NCBI GenBank assembly: GCA_036496585.1
Contig: DASXLB010000028.1
Location: forward strand, 1-64,000
Origin: Vicinamibacterales bacterium
Lineage (GTDB): Bacteria; Acidobacteriota; Vicinamibacteria; Vicinamibacterales; 2-12-FULL-66-21
Direction: 5' to 3'
Length of the DNA: 64,000 nucleotides
Below the pieces are notes generated by a model. It saw nothing but the letters and a program-made list of their open reading frames with translations. It was not told where the DNA came from and ran no database searches. Positions 51,299-61,863 of the stretch are shown here, one piece after another. The position numbers and the translations under genes are program-made. Position 1 is the first letter of the stretch, and every line of letters starts with the position of its first letter.

Positions 51299-53611
51299 TC
51301 AGAATGACGTGCTCACCGTCAGCCGGATGACGCGCGGCGGTTGCGTGTAGGTCGGCTGCCGCCACAGCGGGCCGGTGACGACCACTTCCTCCACCTCGTT
51401 GCGAAGGTTGGTGAGGTTGTAACTCTCGAGCCCCAACGCGACGTCGCGTCCGCCCCAGGTCATCATCTTCTGGACGCGCAAATCGAGCGTCGCCGTGAAG
51501 GTGAACTTGCTCTTGCCGTTGGCATACGCGCGAACGATGTCCGGGCCCTGCGGCAGGTCGGGGACGACGACGAGGCGTGCGAAGTTCTGGCCGTCGGCGT
51601 AACGCCCGACCGCCGCCAGCGTGAAGCGGTGCGGCGCGTTATAGGCGGTCGCGACCTTGAGGCCGTAGCCGCGATCGAAGAGCGTGCGCCCCTCGGAGTA
51701 GGTGTTCGCGTTCGGATCGCTGTACGAATCGCCGACGACGAGTTCGTCGTTCTCGGAGGGCAGGTGCCCGCGGAACGCCGCCGGCGCGTACGAGTGCAAC
51801 GCCGTCGCGGCGGCGAGCAGGTGCCAGCGCGGCGACTTCTCGAACAGCACCGCGACATACAGCCCGCCATAGGTCGACTTCACGTTCGGAATCGTCTGCA
51901 GGACGTAGCGATCGGCGCCGAAGGTGGCCGGCGGGCGGCTGTAGACCGGCAGCATCTGATCGTCTTCGGGACCGCCGAGGTTGAGGCCGGGATCGAACTG
52001 GTAGCGCACGCTGTAGGCGTCGAACGGAACGCCGGTGTCGAACCGGCCGATCAGATCGCCGCCTTTGTGCGACGCGCCGCTGAAGCGGAGCGACACCCAC
52101 GGCTTGATGTGGAAGTCGATCGCCACCTGCAGTTCGTCGATGTGCGGCCGCTTGATGGCCGGATCGATCGTCGAGAACCCCGGCGTCGGGCTGCCCGGGC
52201 CCGCCAGCGAGACGAGCGCGCCCACTTCGTCAGGCTGCACCTGTCCGTCGCCGTTGCGATCCGTCCACAAATACGATCGTCCGGACAGCCCCGCCGGGTC
52301 GCCGTTGGCGAGCGTGGAGAGGGTGAGCGCGGGGTGGTAGCGCCGGGCACCGATGAATCCGGAGAACGGGCCCCGCGCGTAGTGGAGCACCAGGCGCGGC
52401 TCGAGTGACGTCCATGCGATGCCCGCCGGCGCGCCGTGCGCGCTGCCGGCGACGTGCTCCAACCGCAGGCCGCCGTCGATTTCCAGGGTGTCGATCAGCT
52501 GCGCCTGCGCCGACGCGTACGCGGTGGCCGCGGTTTCCGATCGATGCACCTCGCCGGCGAGACCGTAGTCCCAGGCGCGCGCCGGGAGGCCGTCGACCGT
52601 TTCGCCGATGAGGCCGGTTCCAAACGGCGACGCGTGCATGCCGGCGCCAGCCAGGCTGACGCCGCTGCTGAGATGCACGCGCGTGCCGGTCTCGAACGTC
52701 GCGGCGATCGATCCGCGCGAACGGCTGCCGCCGGTGATGTCGGCGAGCACCTCGACCGGATCGTCGAGAACACGATCGACCGTGCCGCGGGCGGCGGCCG
52801 GCGGCGGCCCTGGCGTCAACCGCGTCGCGGCGTAGGCGGCGCTGACCTCGACGAGGCGCTCGACGCCGGACCGCCAGCTCCCGGAGATGCCGCCATAGAG
52901 CTGCGTGGCGTCCGCGTTGCGATCGCGCAGCAGCGCGCGGCCCGGAAACGCCGTCTTCGTCTGCTGGAGCCACGTCGACAGGTCGGCGTGGCGATTGCCG
53001 CCGAGCTCGAAGGTCGGATGCGCGGCGAACGACAGCACGTCGCCCGGCAGCGTGAAAGCATCGTGCTGCTCGACGTGCGAGGACGAGGTGCCGGCGGCGG
53101 TCGCGAAGAGATGCGTGCGCGTCGTGAGCGGGCCGCCGGCGTCGGCCTGCGCGCGTCCGAGCGCGCTCAGGCGCGCCTTCGGCGGCGTCGCGCTGGAGCC
53201 CTCGGCCTGGAACGGTGAGGGGGAGAACGCTACCGCCACCGTTCGGTGCCACGTCGCGCCGCCGGCCTTCGGCACCAAGGTGATGAGTGGTCCCGGCGTA
53301 CCGGAGCGAAGATCCGTGCCGGCGGTCGTCAGCCGGATGTGGTCGACGAGCGAGAGATCGGGATAGAGCAGCGGCCGGCCGCCGGTGCCCGGATCCGTGA
53401 CGTCGGCGATGCCGAGCCGGAACGTCGTCTGCGTCCACGAGCTGGCTTCACTGCCGGCGAACAGCGGAACGCCGGTCACCGTCCCGCCCGTGTTCATCGG
53501 TTCGGTGAACGCGAACGGCGCGACGGTTTCGAGCAGGTCCCACACCGTGTCGCCGTGCGGGAGCGCCTGCCACAGTGCGGCCGTGAGGGCCAGGACTGCT
53601 GCGAGATCCAT
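51299..53611 (-). CDS. TonB-dependent-receptor-like outer-membrane beta-barrel protein
   Basis: A 770-residue exported protein with a signal segment (MDLAAVLALTAALWQALPHG). A shortened plug-like region follows (TVWDLLETVAPFAF ... LSLVDHIRLTTAGTDLRSGTPGPLITLVPKAGG). A long beta-barrel ends in VIRLTVSTSF, with the terminal Phe usual for outer-membrane proteins. It lacks the N-terminal carboxypeptidase-like domain common in acidobacterial receptors, and I see no clear TonB box. A DRNGDGQVQPDE loop (EF-hand-like) lies near residue 450. It precedes mtnBDC on the same strand; its ligand is unknown. Confidence 0.7.
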   Translation of the reverse strand: MDLAAVLALTAALWQALPHGDTVWDLLETVAPFAFTEPMNTGGTVTGVPLFAGSEASSWTQTTFRLGIADVTDPGTGGRPLLYPDLSLVDHIRLTTAGTDLRSGTPGPLITLVPKAGGATWHRTVAVAFSPSPFQAEGSSATPPKARLSALGRAQADAGGPLTTRTHLFATAAGTSSSHVEQHDAFTLPGDVLSFAAHPTFELGGNRHADLSTWLQQTKTAFPGRALLRDRNADATQLYGGISGSWRSGVERLVEVSAAYAATRLTPGPPPAAARGTVDRVLDDPVEVLADITGGSRSRGSIAATFETGTRVHLSSGVSLAGAGMHASPFGTGLIGETVDGLPARAWDYGLAGEVHRSETAATAYASAQAQLIDTLEIDGGLRLEHVAGSAHGAPAGIAWTSLEPRLVLHYARGPFSGFIGARRYHPALTLSTLANGDPAGLSGRSYLWTDRNGDGQVQPDEVGALVSLAGPGSPTPGFSTIDPAIKRPHIDELQVAIDFHIKPWVSLRFSGASHKGGDLIGRFDTGVPFDAYSVRYQFDPGLNLGGPEDDQMLPVYSRPPATFGADRYVLQTIPNVKSTYGGLYVAVLFEKSPRWHLLAAATALHSYAPAAFRGHLPSENDELVVGDSYSDPNANTYSEGRTLFDRGYGLKVATAYNAPHRFTLAAVGRYADGQNFARLVVVPDLPQGPDIVRAYANGKSKFTFTATLDLRVQKMMTWGGRDVALGLESYNLTNLRNEVEEVVVTGPLWRQPTYTQPPRVIRLTVSTSF

Positions 53612-53683
53612 TCAGGTGCGGGGTATCATTACCCAAGGTCGCGTCATTTCATAGCGGTTCGCATTCATCTCGCGGAGACTTTC

Positions 53684-54733
<1,050 letters not shown>

Positions 54734-54739
54734 CGCGGC

Positions 54740-55450
54740 ATGAAGCCATGGCACTGGTGGCGGACGATCTTCTTCCTGATCCCGACGATTAGCCTCTACA
54801 CCATCGTGCTGGGCACGATCTCGATCCTCTCGACGCTCGTCGATCGGAGCGGCGACGTCGGTCACCGCTGCGCGCGCGTCTGGTCGTGGCTGATTCTGAA
54901 GACCACCGGCGTGAGCGTGCGGGTCGAAGGGCTCGAGCGCCTGGATCGGTCGCGCAGCTACGTCTTCGCGGCCAATCACCAGAGCATCTACGACATCCCG
55001 ATCGTGTTCGCCTCGCTGCCGTTCCAGCTGCGGATCATCGCGAAGGAGACGCTCGGGCGGATCCCCTTCATGGGCTGGCACCTGCGGCGTACCGGCCACG
55101 TGCTCGTCGACCGTTCGAAGCCGGGCGCGAGCAGCGTGAAGAAGATGGCGAGGCTGGTCGGCGCGGGGCATTCGCTGATCGTGTTTCCCGAGGGCACGCG
55201 CAGCCTCGACGGTCAGGTGGCCCCGTTCAAGGGCGGCTCGTTCGTGATTGCCCTCGACGCCGGCTTGCCGGTCGTCCCCCTCAGCATCGTCGGCAGCCGC
55301 CAGGTGATGGTCAAAGGGGAGCTGGTGGTGAGACCTGGCGCGGTGTCGCTCGTCGTTCACGACCCGATCGAAACGGCAGACGTCGCGCGGGACGCGGCCC
55401 GCGCCCTCGCCGGCCGCGTCCACGACGTCGTCGCGGCCGGCGCCGGCTGA
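54740..55450 (+). CDS. plsC: 1-acyl-sn-glycerol-3-phosphate acyltransferase
   Basis: Membrane acyltransferase that makes phosphatidic acid. The catalytic HX4D is NHQSIYDIPIVF, and the substrate motif is VFPEGTRSLDGQVAPFKGG. A first hydrophobic helix precedes them. At 236 residues it is of usual size. It lies six bases after the PIN/TRAM gene on the same strand and is followed by ispDF. Confidence 0.93.
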   Translation: MKPWHWWRTIFFLIPTISLYTIVLGTISILSTLVDRSGDVGHRCARVWSWLILKTTGVSVRVEGLERLDRSRSYVFAANHQSIYDIPIVFASLPFQLRIIAKETLGRIPFMGWHLRRTGHVLVDRSKPGASSVKKMARLVGAGHSLIVFPEGTRSLDGQVAPFKGGSFVIALDAGLPVVPLSIVGSRQVMVKGELVVRPGAVSLVVHDPIETADVARDAARALAGRVHDVVAAGAG

Positions 55451-55471
55451 CGTGCGGACGAGAGCGGTCTA

Positions 55472-55477
55472 TATAAT
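55472..55477 (+). promoter_or_regulatory. Putative -10 element of ispDF
   Basis: A perfect TATAAT lies 13 bases before the ispDF ATG (55491), in the 40-bp gap after plsC. The implied leader is about 5-8 bases. The -35 region lacks a clear hexamer. Confidence 0.45.
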
Positions 55478-55490
55478 TGACGCCTTGCCC

Positions 55491-56660
55491 ATGCACGTGA
55501 CCGCTATCATCGCCGCCGGCGGCGCCGGCCGTCGCCTCGGCGCCGCCAAGCCCAAGCAGCTCATCGACATCGGCGGCGGGACGATGTTGCAGCACAGCGT
55601 CGCGGCATTCTTCACGCATCCGCGGATCGACGCCGTCGTGCTCGTGCTGCCGAAGGGAACCGCCACGCCGCTGGCGCTGAGCCGAGACGCCAGCGTGCCC
55701 CGCCCCGAGCTGCGCACTGCGGTCGGCGGCGAGCGCCGGCAGGACTCGGTGGCGAACGCCTTCGACATAGTCAGCGAGGAGAGCGACGTCGTGCTGATCC
55801 ACGACGCGGCGCGGCCGTTCGTGAGCGCGGATCTGATCGACCGCACGATCGACGCGGCGGTCGCCCACGGCGCCGCGATCGCCGCACTGCGCTCGCGCGA
55901 CACGGTCAAACGCGTCGACGCGACCGGCACGATTCTCGACACCATCCCGCGCGAGACGATCTACCTCGCGCAGACGCCCCAGGGATTCCGGCGCGACGTC
56001 CTCGCGAAGGCGATTGCGCTCGGCCGCAGCGGTGTCGCCGCCACCGACGAGGCGGCGCTCGCCGAACGCGCCGGCTTCACCGTGCACGTCGTCGAGGGAG
56101 ATCCCGGAAACGTGAAGATCACGAGCGGCGAGGATCTGGCCGCGGCGCGCGCGCGCACCGCCGCCGGCAGGCCGGCGCGCACCGGCCGCGCCGGTACCGG
56201 CTACGATCTGCACCGGCTGGTCGAGGGCCGGCCGCTCGTCGTCGCCGGGGTGGTGATCCCGTTCGAGCGGGGACCGCTCGGCCACTCCGACGGCGACGTC
56301 GCCTGTCACGCGGTGACCGATGCCCTGCTCGGCGCGGTCGGCCTCGGTGACATCGGCCGGCATTTCCCCGACTCCGATCCCCGCTGGAAAGGGGCCGACA
56401 GCCTCGCGCTGCTGCGGGACGCGACGCGCATGGTGCACGAGGCGGGCTACGAAGTGGGGAACGTCGACGTCACGGTCGTCCTGGAGCGGCCCAAGATCAA
56501 GGACGCGATCGAGCAGATGCGTCGCAACATCGCGGACGCCGTCGGCACCGCCGTCGACCGGGTCAGCGTCAAGGGCAAGACGAACGAGGGCGTGGACGCG
56601 GTCGGACGCGGTGAGGCGATTGCCGCCCACGCGATCGCGCTGGTGAGGTCGCGATCGTGA
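55491..56660 (+). CDS. ispDF: Bifunctional IspD/IspF (MEP pathway)
   Basis: Fusion of 2-C-methyl-D-erythritol 4-phosphate cytidylyltransferase (N-terminal, about 1-225) with MECDP synthase (about 232-389). IspD marks are MHVTAIIAAGGAGRRLGAAKPKQ, VLIHDAARPFVS and YLAQTPQGFRRD. IspF marks are GTGYDLHRLVEGRPLVVAGV, LGHSDGDVACHAVTDALLGA and KGKTNEGVDAVGRGEAIAAHA. The two enzymes catalyse non-consecutive steps around IspE, which is encoded at 37231. The fusion is known in alpha- and epsilon-proteobacteria and Acidobacteriota. Its stop overlaps the gltX start. Confidence 0.96.
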   Translation: MHVTAIIAAGGAGRRLGAAKPKQLIDIGGGTMLQHSVAAFFTHPRIDAVVLVLPKGTATPLALSRDASVPRPELRTAVGGERRQDSVANAFDIVSEESDVVLIHDAARPFVSADLIDRTIDAAVAHGAAIAALRSRDTVKRVDATGTILDTIPRETIYLAQTPQGFRRDVLAKAIALGRSGVAATDEAALAERAGFTVHVVEGDPGNVKITSGEDLAAARARTAAGRPARTGRAGTGYDLHRLVEGRPLVVAGVVIPFERGPLGHSDGDVACHAVTDALLGAVGLGDIGRHFPDSDPRWKGADSLALLRDATRMVHEAGYEVGNVDVTVVLERPKIKDAIEQMRRNIADAVGTAVDRVSVKGKTNEGVDAVGRGEAIAAHAIALVRSRS

Positions 56661-58174
56661 GAGTCCGCTTCGCTCCGAGCCCGACCGGTTCGCTGCACGT
56701 CGGCAACGCGCGCACGGCGCTCTTCAACTGGCTGCTCGCGCGCGGCCACGACGGCACCTTCATCCTGCGCATCGAGGACACCGACGCCGAGCGCTCGACC
56801 AGGGAGTCGGAAGACAGCATCCTGCAGGACCTGCGCTGGCTGGGCCTCGAATGGGACGAGGGGCCGGACGTCGGCGGGGCGTCGGGGCCCTACCGGCAGT
56901 CGGAGCGGCTGCACCTGTACACGTCGTACGCCAACGAGCTGCTGGCCGGCGGCCAGGCCTACTACTGCTTCTGCCCGCCGCAGAAACTCGAAGACGATCG
57001 CCGCAAAGATCTCGCCGCCGGCCGTCCACCGAAGTACCGGGGCACCTGCTGCGGCATTCCGGCCGACGAGGCGCGGCGGCGCCTCGAGGGCGGCGAACGG
57101 GCGGTCGTCCGGTTCCGCGTGCCGGCGCACATCGACGTGACCTTTCACGACCTGGTCCGTGGCGAAGTCACCTTCAACAGCGACGTCATCGGCGATTTCG
57201 TGATCGTCCGCTCCGACGGGCGCCCGCAGTACAACTTCGCGGTGGTGATCGACGATGCGCTGATGGAAGTGACCGACGTGGTCCGCGGCGAGGACCACAT
57301 CTCGAACACGCCCCGCCAGATCCTGCTCTACCGCGCGCTCGGGTTCGCGACGCCGCGGTTCGCGCACCTCTCGCTGGTCCTGGGGCCGGATCACACGCCG
57401 CTGTCGAAGCGCCACGGCGCGACCTCGGTGTCGGAGTTCCGGGGACGCGGGGTGCTGCCGGAAGCGCTGATCAACTACCTGGCGCTGATCGGCTGGTCGC
57501 CGCTCAGCCCCGGCGGCGAGCCGGCGCACGATGCCGAGCTGATCCCGCTCGACGAGATGGCGCGTCGCTTCGCCATCGAAGACGTCGGGCACAGCGCCGG
57601 CGTGTTCGATCCCGACAAGCTGGCCTGGATGAACCGCCACTACATGAAGGCGGCGGCGCCCGCGCGGATCGCCGCCGAGGCTGCCAGGTTCTTCCAGGCG
57701 AAGGGGTTCGTCAAGCGGCGCAGCGACGCGGCGCTCGCCTACCTCGAGTCGCTGCTGCCGATGGCGGTGGGGTCGGTCGATCGGCTCGAGGAGATTCCCG
57801 ATCGGCTCGCGTTCCTGTTCGAGTACGACGCCGTGCATGCCGTCGATCGGCCGCAAGTCGCCGTGGTCCTGCACGAGCCTGGGGCGCGCGCGGTGGTGGC
57901 GGCGCTGGCTGAGGCGATCGACGGCCCGCTCCTCGATCGCGAGGCGTTCCGGGCGATGGCGAACCGCGTGAAGGACAAGACGGGGCAGAAGGGGAAGGCG
58001 CTGTTCCATCCGATCCGCGCGGCGCTGACCGGCGACAGCGGCGGCCCCGAGCTGGATCTGGCGGTCCCGGCGATGGACCGGGGGGCGGCGCTGCCGGCCG
58101 ATGCCGGCGTGGCCAGGATCGCCAGCGCGCGCGAGCGCGCGAAGACGTTCGCGGCGGCGGTGGCGTCGCGCTGA
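56657..58174 (+). CDS. gltX: Glutamyl-tRNA synthetase
   Basis: Class I aminoacyl-tRNA synthetase charging tRNA-Glu (and possibly tRNA-Gln, since no glnS is in view). It begins MRVRFAPSPTGSLHVGNARTAL (HIGH variant HVGN) and carries the KMSKS variant LSKRHGATSVSEF. Between them lie RIEDTDAERS and the DDALMEVTDVVRGEDH patch. GTG 56657 overlaps the ispDF stop (GTGA). At 505 residues it is of standard length, with an anticodon-binding C-terminal half. Confidence 0.96.
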   Translation: MRVRFAPSPTGSLHVGNARTALFNWLLARGHDGTFILRIEDTDAERSTRESEDSILQDLRWLGLEWDEGPDVGGASGPYRQSERLHLYTSYANELLAGGQAYYCFCPPQKLEDDRRKDLAAGRPPKYRGTCCGIPADEARRRLEGGERAVVRFRVPAHIDVTFHDLVRGEVTFNSDVIGDFVIVRSDGRPQYNFAVVIDDALMEVTDVVRGEDHISNTPRQILLYRALGFATPRFAHLSLVLGPDHTPLSKRHGATSVSEFRGRGVLPEALINYLALIGWSPLSPGGEPAHDAELIPLDEMARRFAIEDVGHSAGVFDPDKLAWMNRHYMKAAAPARIAAEAARFFQAKGFVKRRSDAALAYLESLLPMAVGSVDRLEEIPDRLAFLFEYDAVHAVDRPQVAVVLHEPGARAVVAALAEAIDGPLLDREAFRAMANRVKDKTGQKGKALFHPIRAALTGDSGGPELDLAVPAMDRGAALPADAGVARIASARERAKTFAAAVASR

Positions 58175-58209
58175 GGCGTGACGCAAGGCGCGAATTTTCG
58201 AGGACAGCG

Positions 58210-58941
58210 TTGCTCGTCTATGGCATTCATCCGGTCGCCGAAGCGCTGAAAGCAGGGCGCGTCACACGGCTGCGCGTCAGTGCCCGCGCCGACAGGCGCA
58301 TGGACCAGGTGCTGGCGCTTGCCGCACGACAGGGCGTTGCCGTCGAACGCGTCGATCCGGCGATGCTCGAGCGTGCGTCCAGAGGAGGCGTGCACCAGGG
58401 CGTCCTGGCCGACGTCGAGGAGCCGCGCGACTATTCGATCGCCGAACTCGTTTCTCTCCCGCCTCGCGCGGCGCCCCTCGCTCCCCTGATTGTCGTGCTC
58501 GACGGCATCGAGGATCCACACAACGTCGGCGCGATACTGAGAACCTGCGACGCCGCGGGGGCGACCGGCGTCATACGACAAGCGCGCCATGCCGCCGCGC
58601 TCGACGGCGTGGTGGGCAAGGCGTCCGCCGGCGCGCTCGCGCACCTGCCGATCGCGACCGTGGTGAACATCGCGCGCGCGATCGAGGAACTGAAAGACGC
58701 GAACGTCTGGACGATCGGGCTTGCCGGCGATGCCCCGGACCTGCACACGGCCGTGGACTGGACGGCGCCCTCCGCGGTCGTGCTGGGCGCCGAGGGGACC
58801 GGGCTGCGCCGCCTGGTGCGTGAGCGGTGTGATCGGCTGGTGCGGATCCCGATGCTCGGGCACGTGGACAGCCTGAATGTGTCGGTGGCGGCAGCTGTGG
58901 TACTATATGAGATTGTCCGCCAGCGTAGCGCTGCGCCCTAA
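58210..58941 (+). CDS. rlmB: 23S rRNA (guanosine-2'-O-)-methyltransferase RlmB (TrmH family)
   Basis: SPOUT methyltransferase modifying 23S rRNA. It begins LVYGIHPVAEALKAGRVTRL (TTG start). It has the knot motifs LDGIEDPHNVGAILRTCDAAG, VVLGAEGTGLRRLVRERCD and VRIPMLGHVDSLNVSVAAAVVLYE. At 243 residues it matches RlmB rather than shorter TrmL. It lies 35 bp after gltX, and about 100 bp before the tRNA cluster. Exact guanosine target is inferred from family. Confidence 0.9.
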   Translation: MLVYGIHPVAEALKAGRVTRLRVSARADRRMDQVLALAARQGVAVERVDPAMLERASRGGVHQGVLADVEEPRDYSIAELVSLPPRAAPLAPLIVVLDGIEDPHNVGAILRTCDAAGATGVIRQARHAAALDGVVGKASAGALAHLPIATVVNIARAIEELKDANVWTIGLAGDAPDLHTAVDWTAPSAVVLGAEGTGLRRLVRERCDRLVRIPMLGHVDSLNVSVAAAVVLYEIVRQRSAAP

Positions 58942-58998
58942 GCTATTGTATTTGCAACAAGTTAGGCACTGGGTGGTATCTAGGCGCGCCGCGCCCGC

Positions 58999-59028
58999 TT
59001 GCGCTGGTGGCACGGAGCGTGCTATTAA
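58999..59028 (+). promoter_or_regulatory. Putative promoter of the tRNA-tuf operon
   Basis: TTGCGC (58999-59004) and TATTAA (59023-59028) are separated by 18 bases and lie 16 bases before tRNA-Thr(UGU). Initiation would fall a few bases before the mature 5' end. No second strong promoter is evident before tuf, so the four tRNAs, tuf and rpmG may be one transcript. Confidence 0.4.
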
Positions 59029-59043
59029 TACTCTCTTGTCTGG

Positions 59044-59117
59044 GCTGGCGTAGCTCAGTCCGGTAGAGCAGCTGATTTGTAATCAGCCGGTCGGGGGTTC
59101 GAATCCCTTCGCCAGCT
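59044..59117 (+). tRNA. tRNA-Thr (anticodon UGU)
   Basis: Acceptor GCTGGCG pairs with CGCCAGC, and the anticodon stem GCTGA/TCAGC encloses TTTGTAA with anticodon TGT. The T-arm GGTTCGAATCC is standard. Unlike the other tRNAs in the window, CCA is not encoded after the discriminator T. Confidence 0.95.
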
Positions 59118-59177
59118 ATCTTCCAGAGGCCAGCGCAAGGGCAAGAGTTTCGAAAGTTTTCAGCCAGACAACGCATC

Positions 59178-59264
59178 GGCGAGGTAGCGAAGCGGTCAAA
59201 CGCAGCAGACTGTAAATCTGTCGGCCTTGCGCCTTCGAAGGTTCGAGTCCTTCCCTCGCCACCA
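59178..59264 (+). tRNA. tRNA-Tyr (anticodon GUA), CCA encoded
   Basis: Acceptor GGCGAGG pairs with CCTCGCC. The anticodon loop CTGTAAA in GCAGA/TCTGT gives GTA. A long variable arm (class II) is followed by GGTTCGAGTCC. Discriminator A is followed by CCA. Confidence 0.96.
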
Positions 59265-59413
59265 TCCTTCGCCCCCAGGCAGCGCGTCGCGCGGAGGGGG
59301 CTTCGGATGGCCGGCCACAGATGGTGATGCGAGCGGCGGTCGGTGTGATGAAGAACGTGAGCGGGCCTGCCGCGCCGAAGCGGCGAGCGAAGCGAGGCAG
59401 GCGAGCCGCGAAG

Positions 59414-59488
59414 GCGGGAGTAACTCAGTGGTAGAGTCACAGCCTTCCAAGCTGTTGGTCGCGGGTTCGATCCCCGTCTCCCGCTCCA
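59414..59488 (+). tRNA. tRNA-Gly (anticodon UCC), CCA encoded
   Basis: Acceptor GCGGGAG pairs with CTCCCGC. The anticodon loop CTTCCAA in the ACAGC/GCTGT stem gives TCC, and GGTTCGATCCC forms the T-arm. Discriminator T is followed by CCA. Confidence 0.96.
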
Positions 59489-59577
59489 GTTCCTCGCACG
59501 CGCCGCGCGAAGTCGGATTCGCTGCTGGCACGCGGTCTGGGGTGAGCTGGATACTGGCAACTGGTAGCTGATTCAAG

Positions 59578-59650
<73 letters not shown>

Positions 59651-59652
<2 letters not shown>

Positions 59653-59685
59653 GTTTTTTCGGCGGTGGAGCACGCGAAAAAACTG
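59651..59685 (+). repeat. Perfect 11-bp inverted repeat between tRNA-Thr(GGU) and tuf
   Basis: CAGTTTTTTCG (59651-59661) and CGAAAAAACTG (59675-59685) are exact reverse complements with a 13-nt spacer. The left arm starts within the encoded CCA of tRNA-Thr. The U6/A6-rich stem could be an RNase processing site separating the tRNA from the tuf mRNA, or a weak terminator. Confidence 0.75.
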
Positions 59686-59765
59686 TCTCGCCGAAGCGAT
59701 GAGTGAAGTCGGGCGCCAAGGCGGACTGTCGAAGTTGGACACACACGCGAGGACGGTATAACGAC

Positions 59766-60965
<1,200 letters not shown>

Positions 60966-60985
60966 CGGTCACTGACGACTGGCGG

Positions 60986-61019
60986 CCGACGACTGACGCT
61001 GCGGTATCGGCGTCGTCGG
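60986..61019 (+). promoter_or_regulatory. Hairpin in the tuf-rpmG gap
   Basis: CCGACGAC (60986-60993) pairs exactly with GTCGTCGG (61012-61019) around an 18-nt loop, within a GACGACTG-rich direct-repeat stretch starting 8 bases after the tuf stop. No T-run follows. It may be an mRNA-stabilising or partial-termination structure. Confidence 0.3.
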
Positions 61020-61047
61020 TCGCGGGTCGTCGCTGACGGGGTTTGCC

Positions 61048-61197
61048 ATGAGAGATATCATCGCGCTCGCGTGCACCGAATGTAAGCGGCGCAATTACAG
61101 CACGACGAAGAACAAGAAGAAGACGAGCGAGCGGCTCGAGCTGTCGAAGTACTGCCGGTTCTGCCGCTGCCACAAGCCGCACCGCGAAACGAAGTAG
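61048..61197 (+). CDS. rpmG: 50S ribosomal protein L33 (zinc-ribbon form)
   Basis: A 49-residue protein, too short for common ORF cut-offs. It begins [20 protein letters not shown] and ends [12 protein letters not shown]. Cysteine pairs CTEC and CRFC form the zinc-binding (C+) variant. It sits in the expected place between tuf and the tRNA-Trp/secE block. Confidence 0.95.
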   Translation: MRDIIALACTECKRRNYSTTKNKKKTSERLELSKYCRFCRCHKPHRETK

Positions 61198-61233
61198 TGC
61201 GACTGAGCGAGGCGAGGCACCGGAGAGTTCGGC

Positions 61234-61412
61234 TGAGCGTTACGAGTGAGCGCAGCGACGCGAGCCTGGTCGGTTGAGCGATGCGAGCGAGCGCAGCGAC
61301 GCGAACCTGGTCGGTTGGGCGACGCGAGCCTGGTCGGTTGAGCGTTACGAGTGAGCGCAGCGACGCGAACCTGGTCGGTTGGGCGATGCGAGCGAGCGCA
61401 GCGACGCGAGCC
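61234..61412. repeat. 41-bp tandem repeat, about four and a half copies
   Basis: Units begin TGAGCG or TGGGCG and end CCTGGTCGGT: 61234-61274, 61275-61315, a shortened 23-bp unit 61316-61338, 61339-61379, and a partial 61380-61412. Full units are 41 bp and differ at a few positions in an alternating pattern (TTACGAGTGAGCG versus ATGCGAGCGAGCG). The stretch fills most of the rpmG to tRNA-Trp gap. No gene is seen in it. Confidence 0.9.
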
Positions 61413-61465
61413 ACCGGAGCGGAGCGAGGCGGCGAAGCGCCGAGCGAGCGACGGTGCAGGGGAGT

Positions 61466-61486
61466 CCGAGGGGCCAAGCCCCTCGG
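61466..61486 (+). terminator. CCGAGGGG/CCCCTCGG hairpin before tRNA-Trp
   Basis: A perfect 8-bp stem (61466-61473 and 61479-61486) with loop CCAAG lies seven bases before tRNA-Trp. There is no T-run. The arms equal those of the hairpin after rplI at 42137-42160. It may be a processing or attenuation signal rather than a terminator. Confidence 0.4.
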
Positions 61487-61492
61487 AAGATT

Positions 61493-61568
61493 AGGACAGT
61501 AGCTCAATTGGCAGAGCACCGGTCTCCAAAACCGGGGGTTGGGGGTTCGATTCCCTCCTGTCCTGCCA
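61493..61568 (+). tRNA. tRNA-Trp (anticodon CCA), CCA encoded
   Basis: Acceptor AGGACAG pairs with CTGTCCT. The anticodon loop CTCCAAA within CCGGT/ACCGG gives CCA, and GGTTCGATTCC forms the T-arm. Discriminator G and terminal CCA are encoded. It lies 22 bp before secE. Confidence 0.97.
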
Positions 61569-61590
61569 GTTCGAGAAGAGGTTCACGGTA

Positions 61591-61860
61591 GTGGCAAAGG
61601 CGATGGCGGAGTCCAACGAAGACTCGTTCCAGGGACGGGCGCGCGAGAGCGTGACGGGCTGGTGGGGAAAATCCCGCCGCTTCCTGTCCGAGGTCCGCAA
61701 CGAAATGGGCCGCGTCACGTGGCCCTCTCAGAAGGAGGTCTACGCGACGACGATCGTCGTGATCCTCTTCTCGGTCTCGATGGGCGTCTACCTCTGGCTG
61801 GTGGACCTGATCCTGGCCAAGGGCCTTGGCTGGGTCTACAAACTCTTCAGCGCGGCGTAA
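61591..61860 (+). CDS. secE: Preprotein translocase subunit SecE
   Basis: Single-span inner-membrane subunit of the SecYEG channel. An acidic N-terminus is followed by FLSEVRNEMGRVTWPSQKEV, the conserved amphipathic helix. One transmembrane segment (TTIVVILFSVSMGVYLWLVD) comes next. The protein has 89 residues and a GTG start preceded by AGAGG. It precedes nusG as in nearly all bacteria. Confidence 0.95.
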   Translation: MAKAMAESNEDSFQGRARESVTGWWGKSRRFLSEVRNEMGRVTWPSQKEVYATTIVVILFSVSMGVYLWLVDLILAKGLGWVYKLFSAA

Positions 61861-61863
61861 CGC

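Noticed and set aside
61234..61412. Possible CRISPR array in the rpmG to tRNA-Trp gap
   Set aside because: The units are contiguous with no unique spacers, differ in length (41 and 23 bp) and no cas gene is near.
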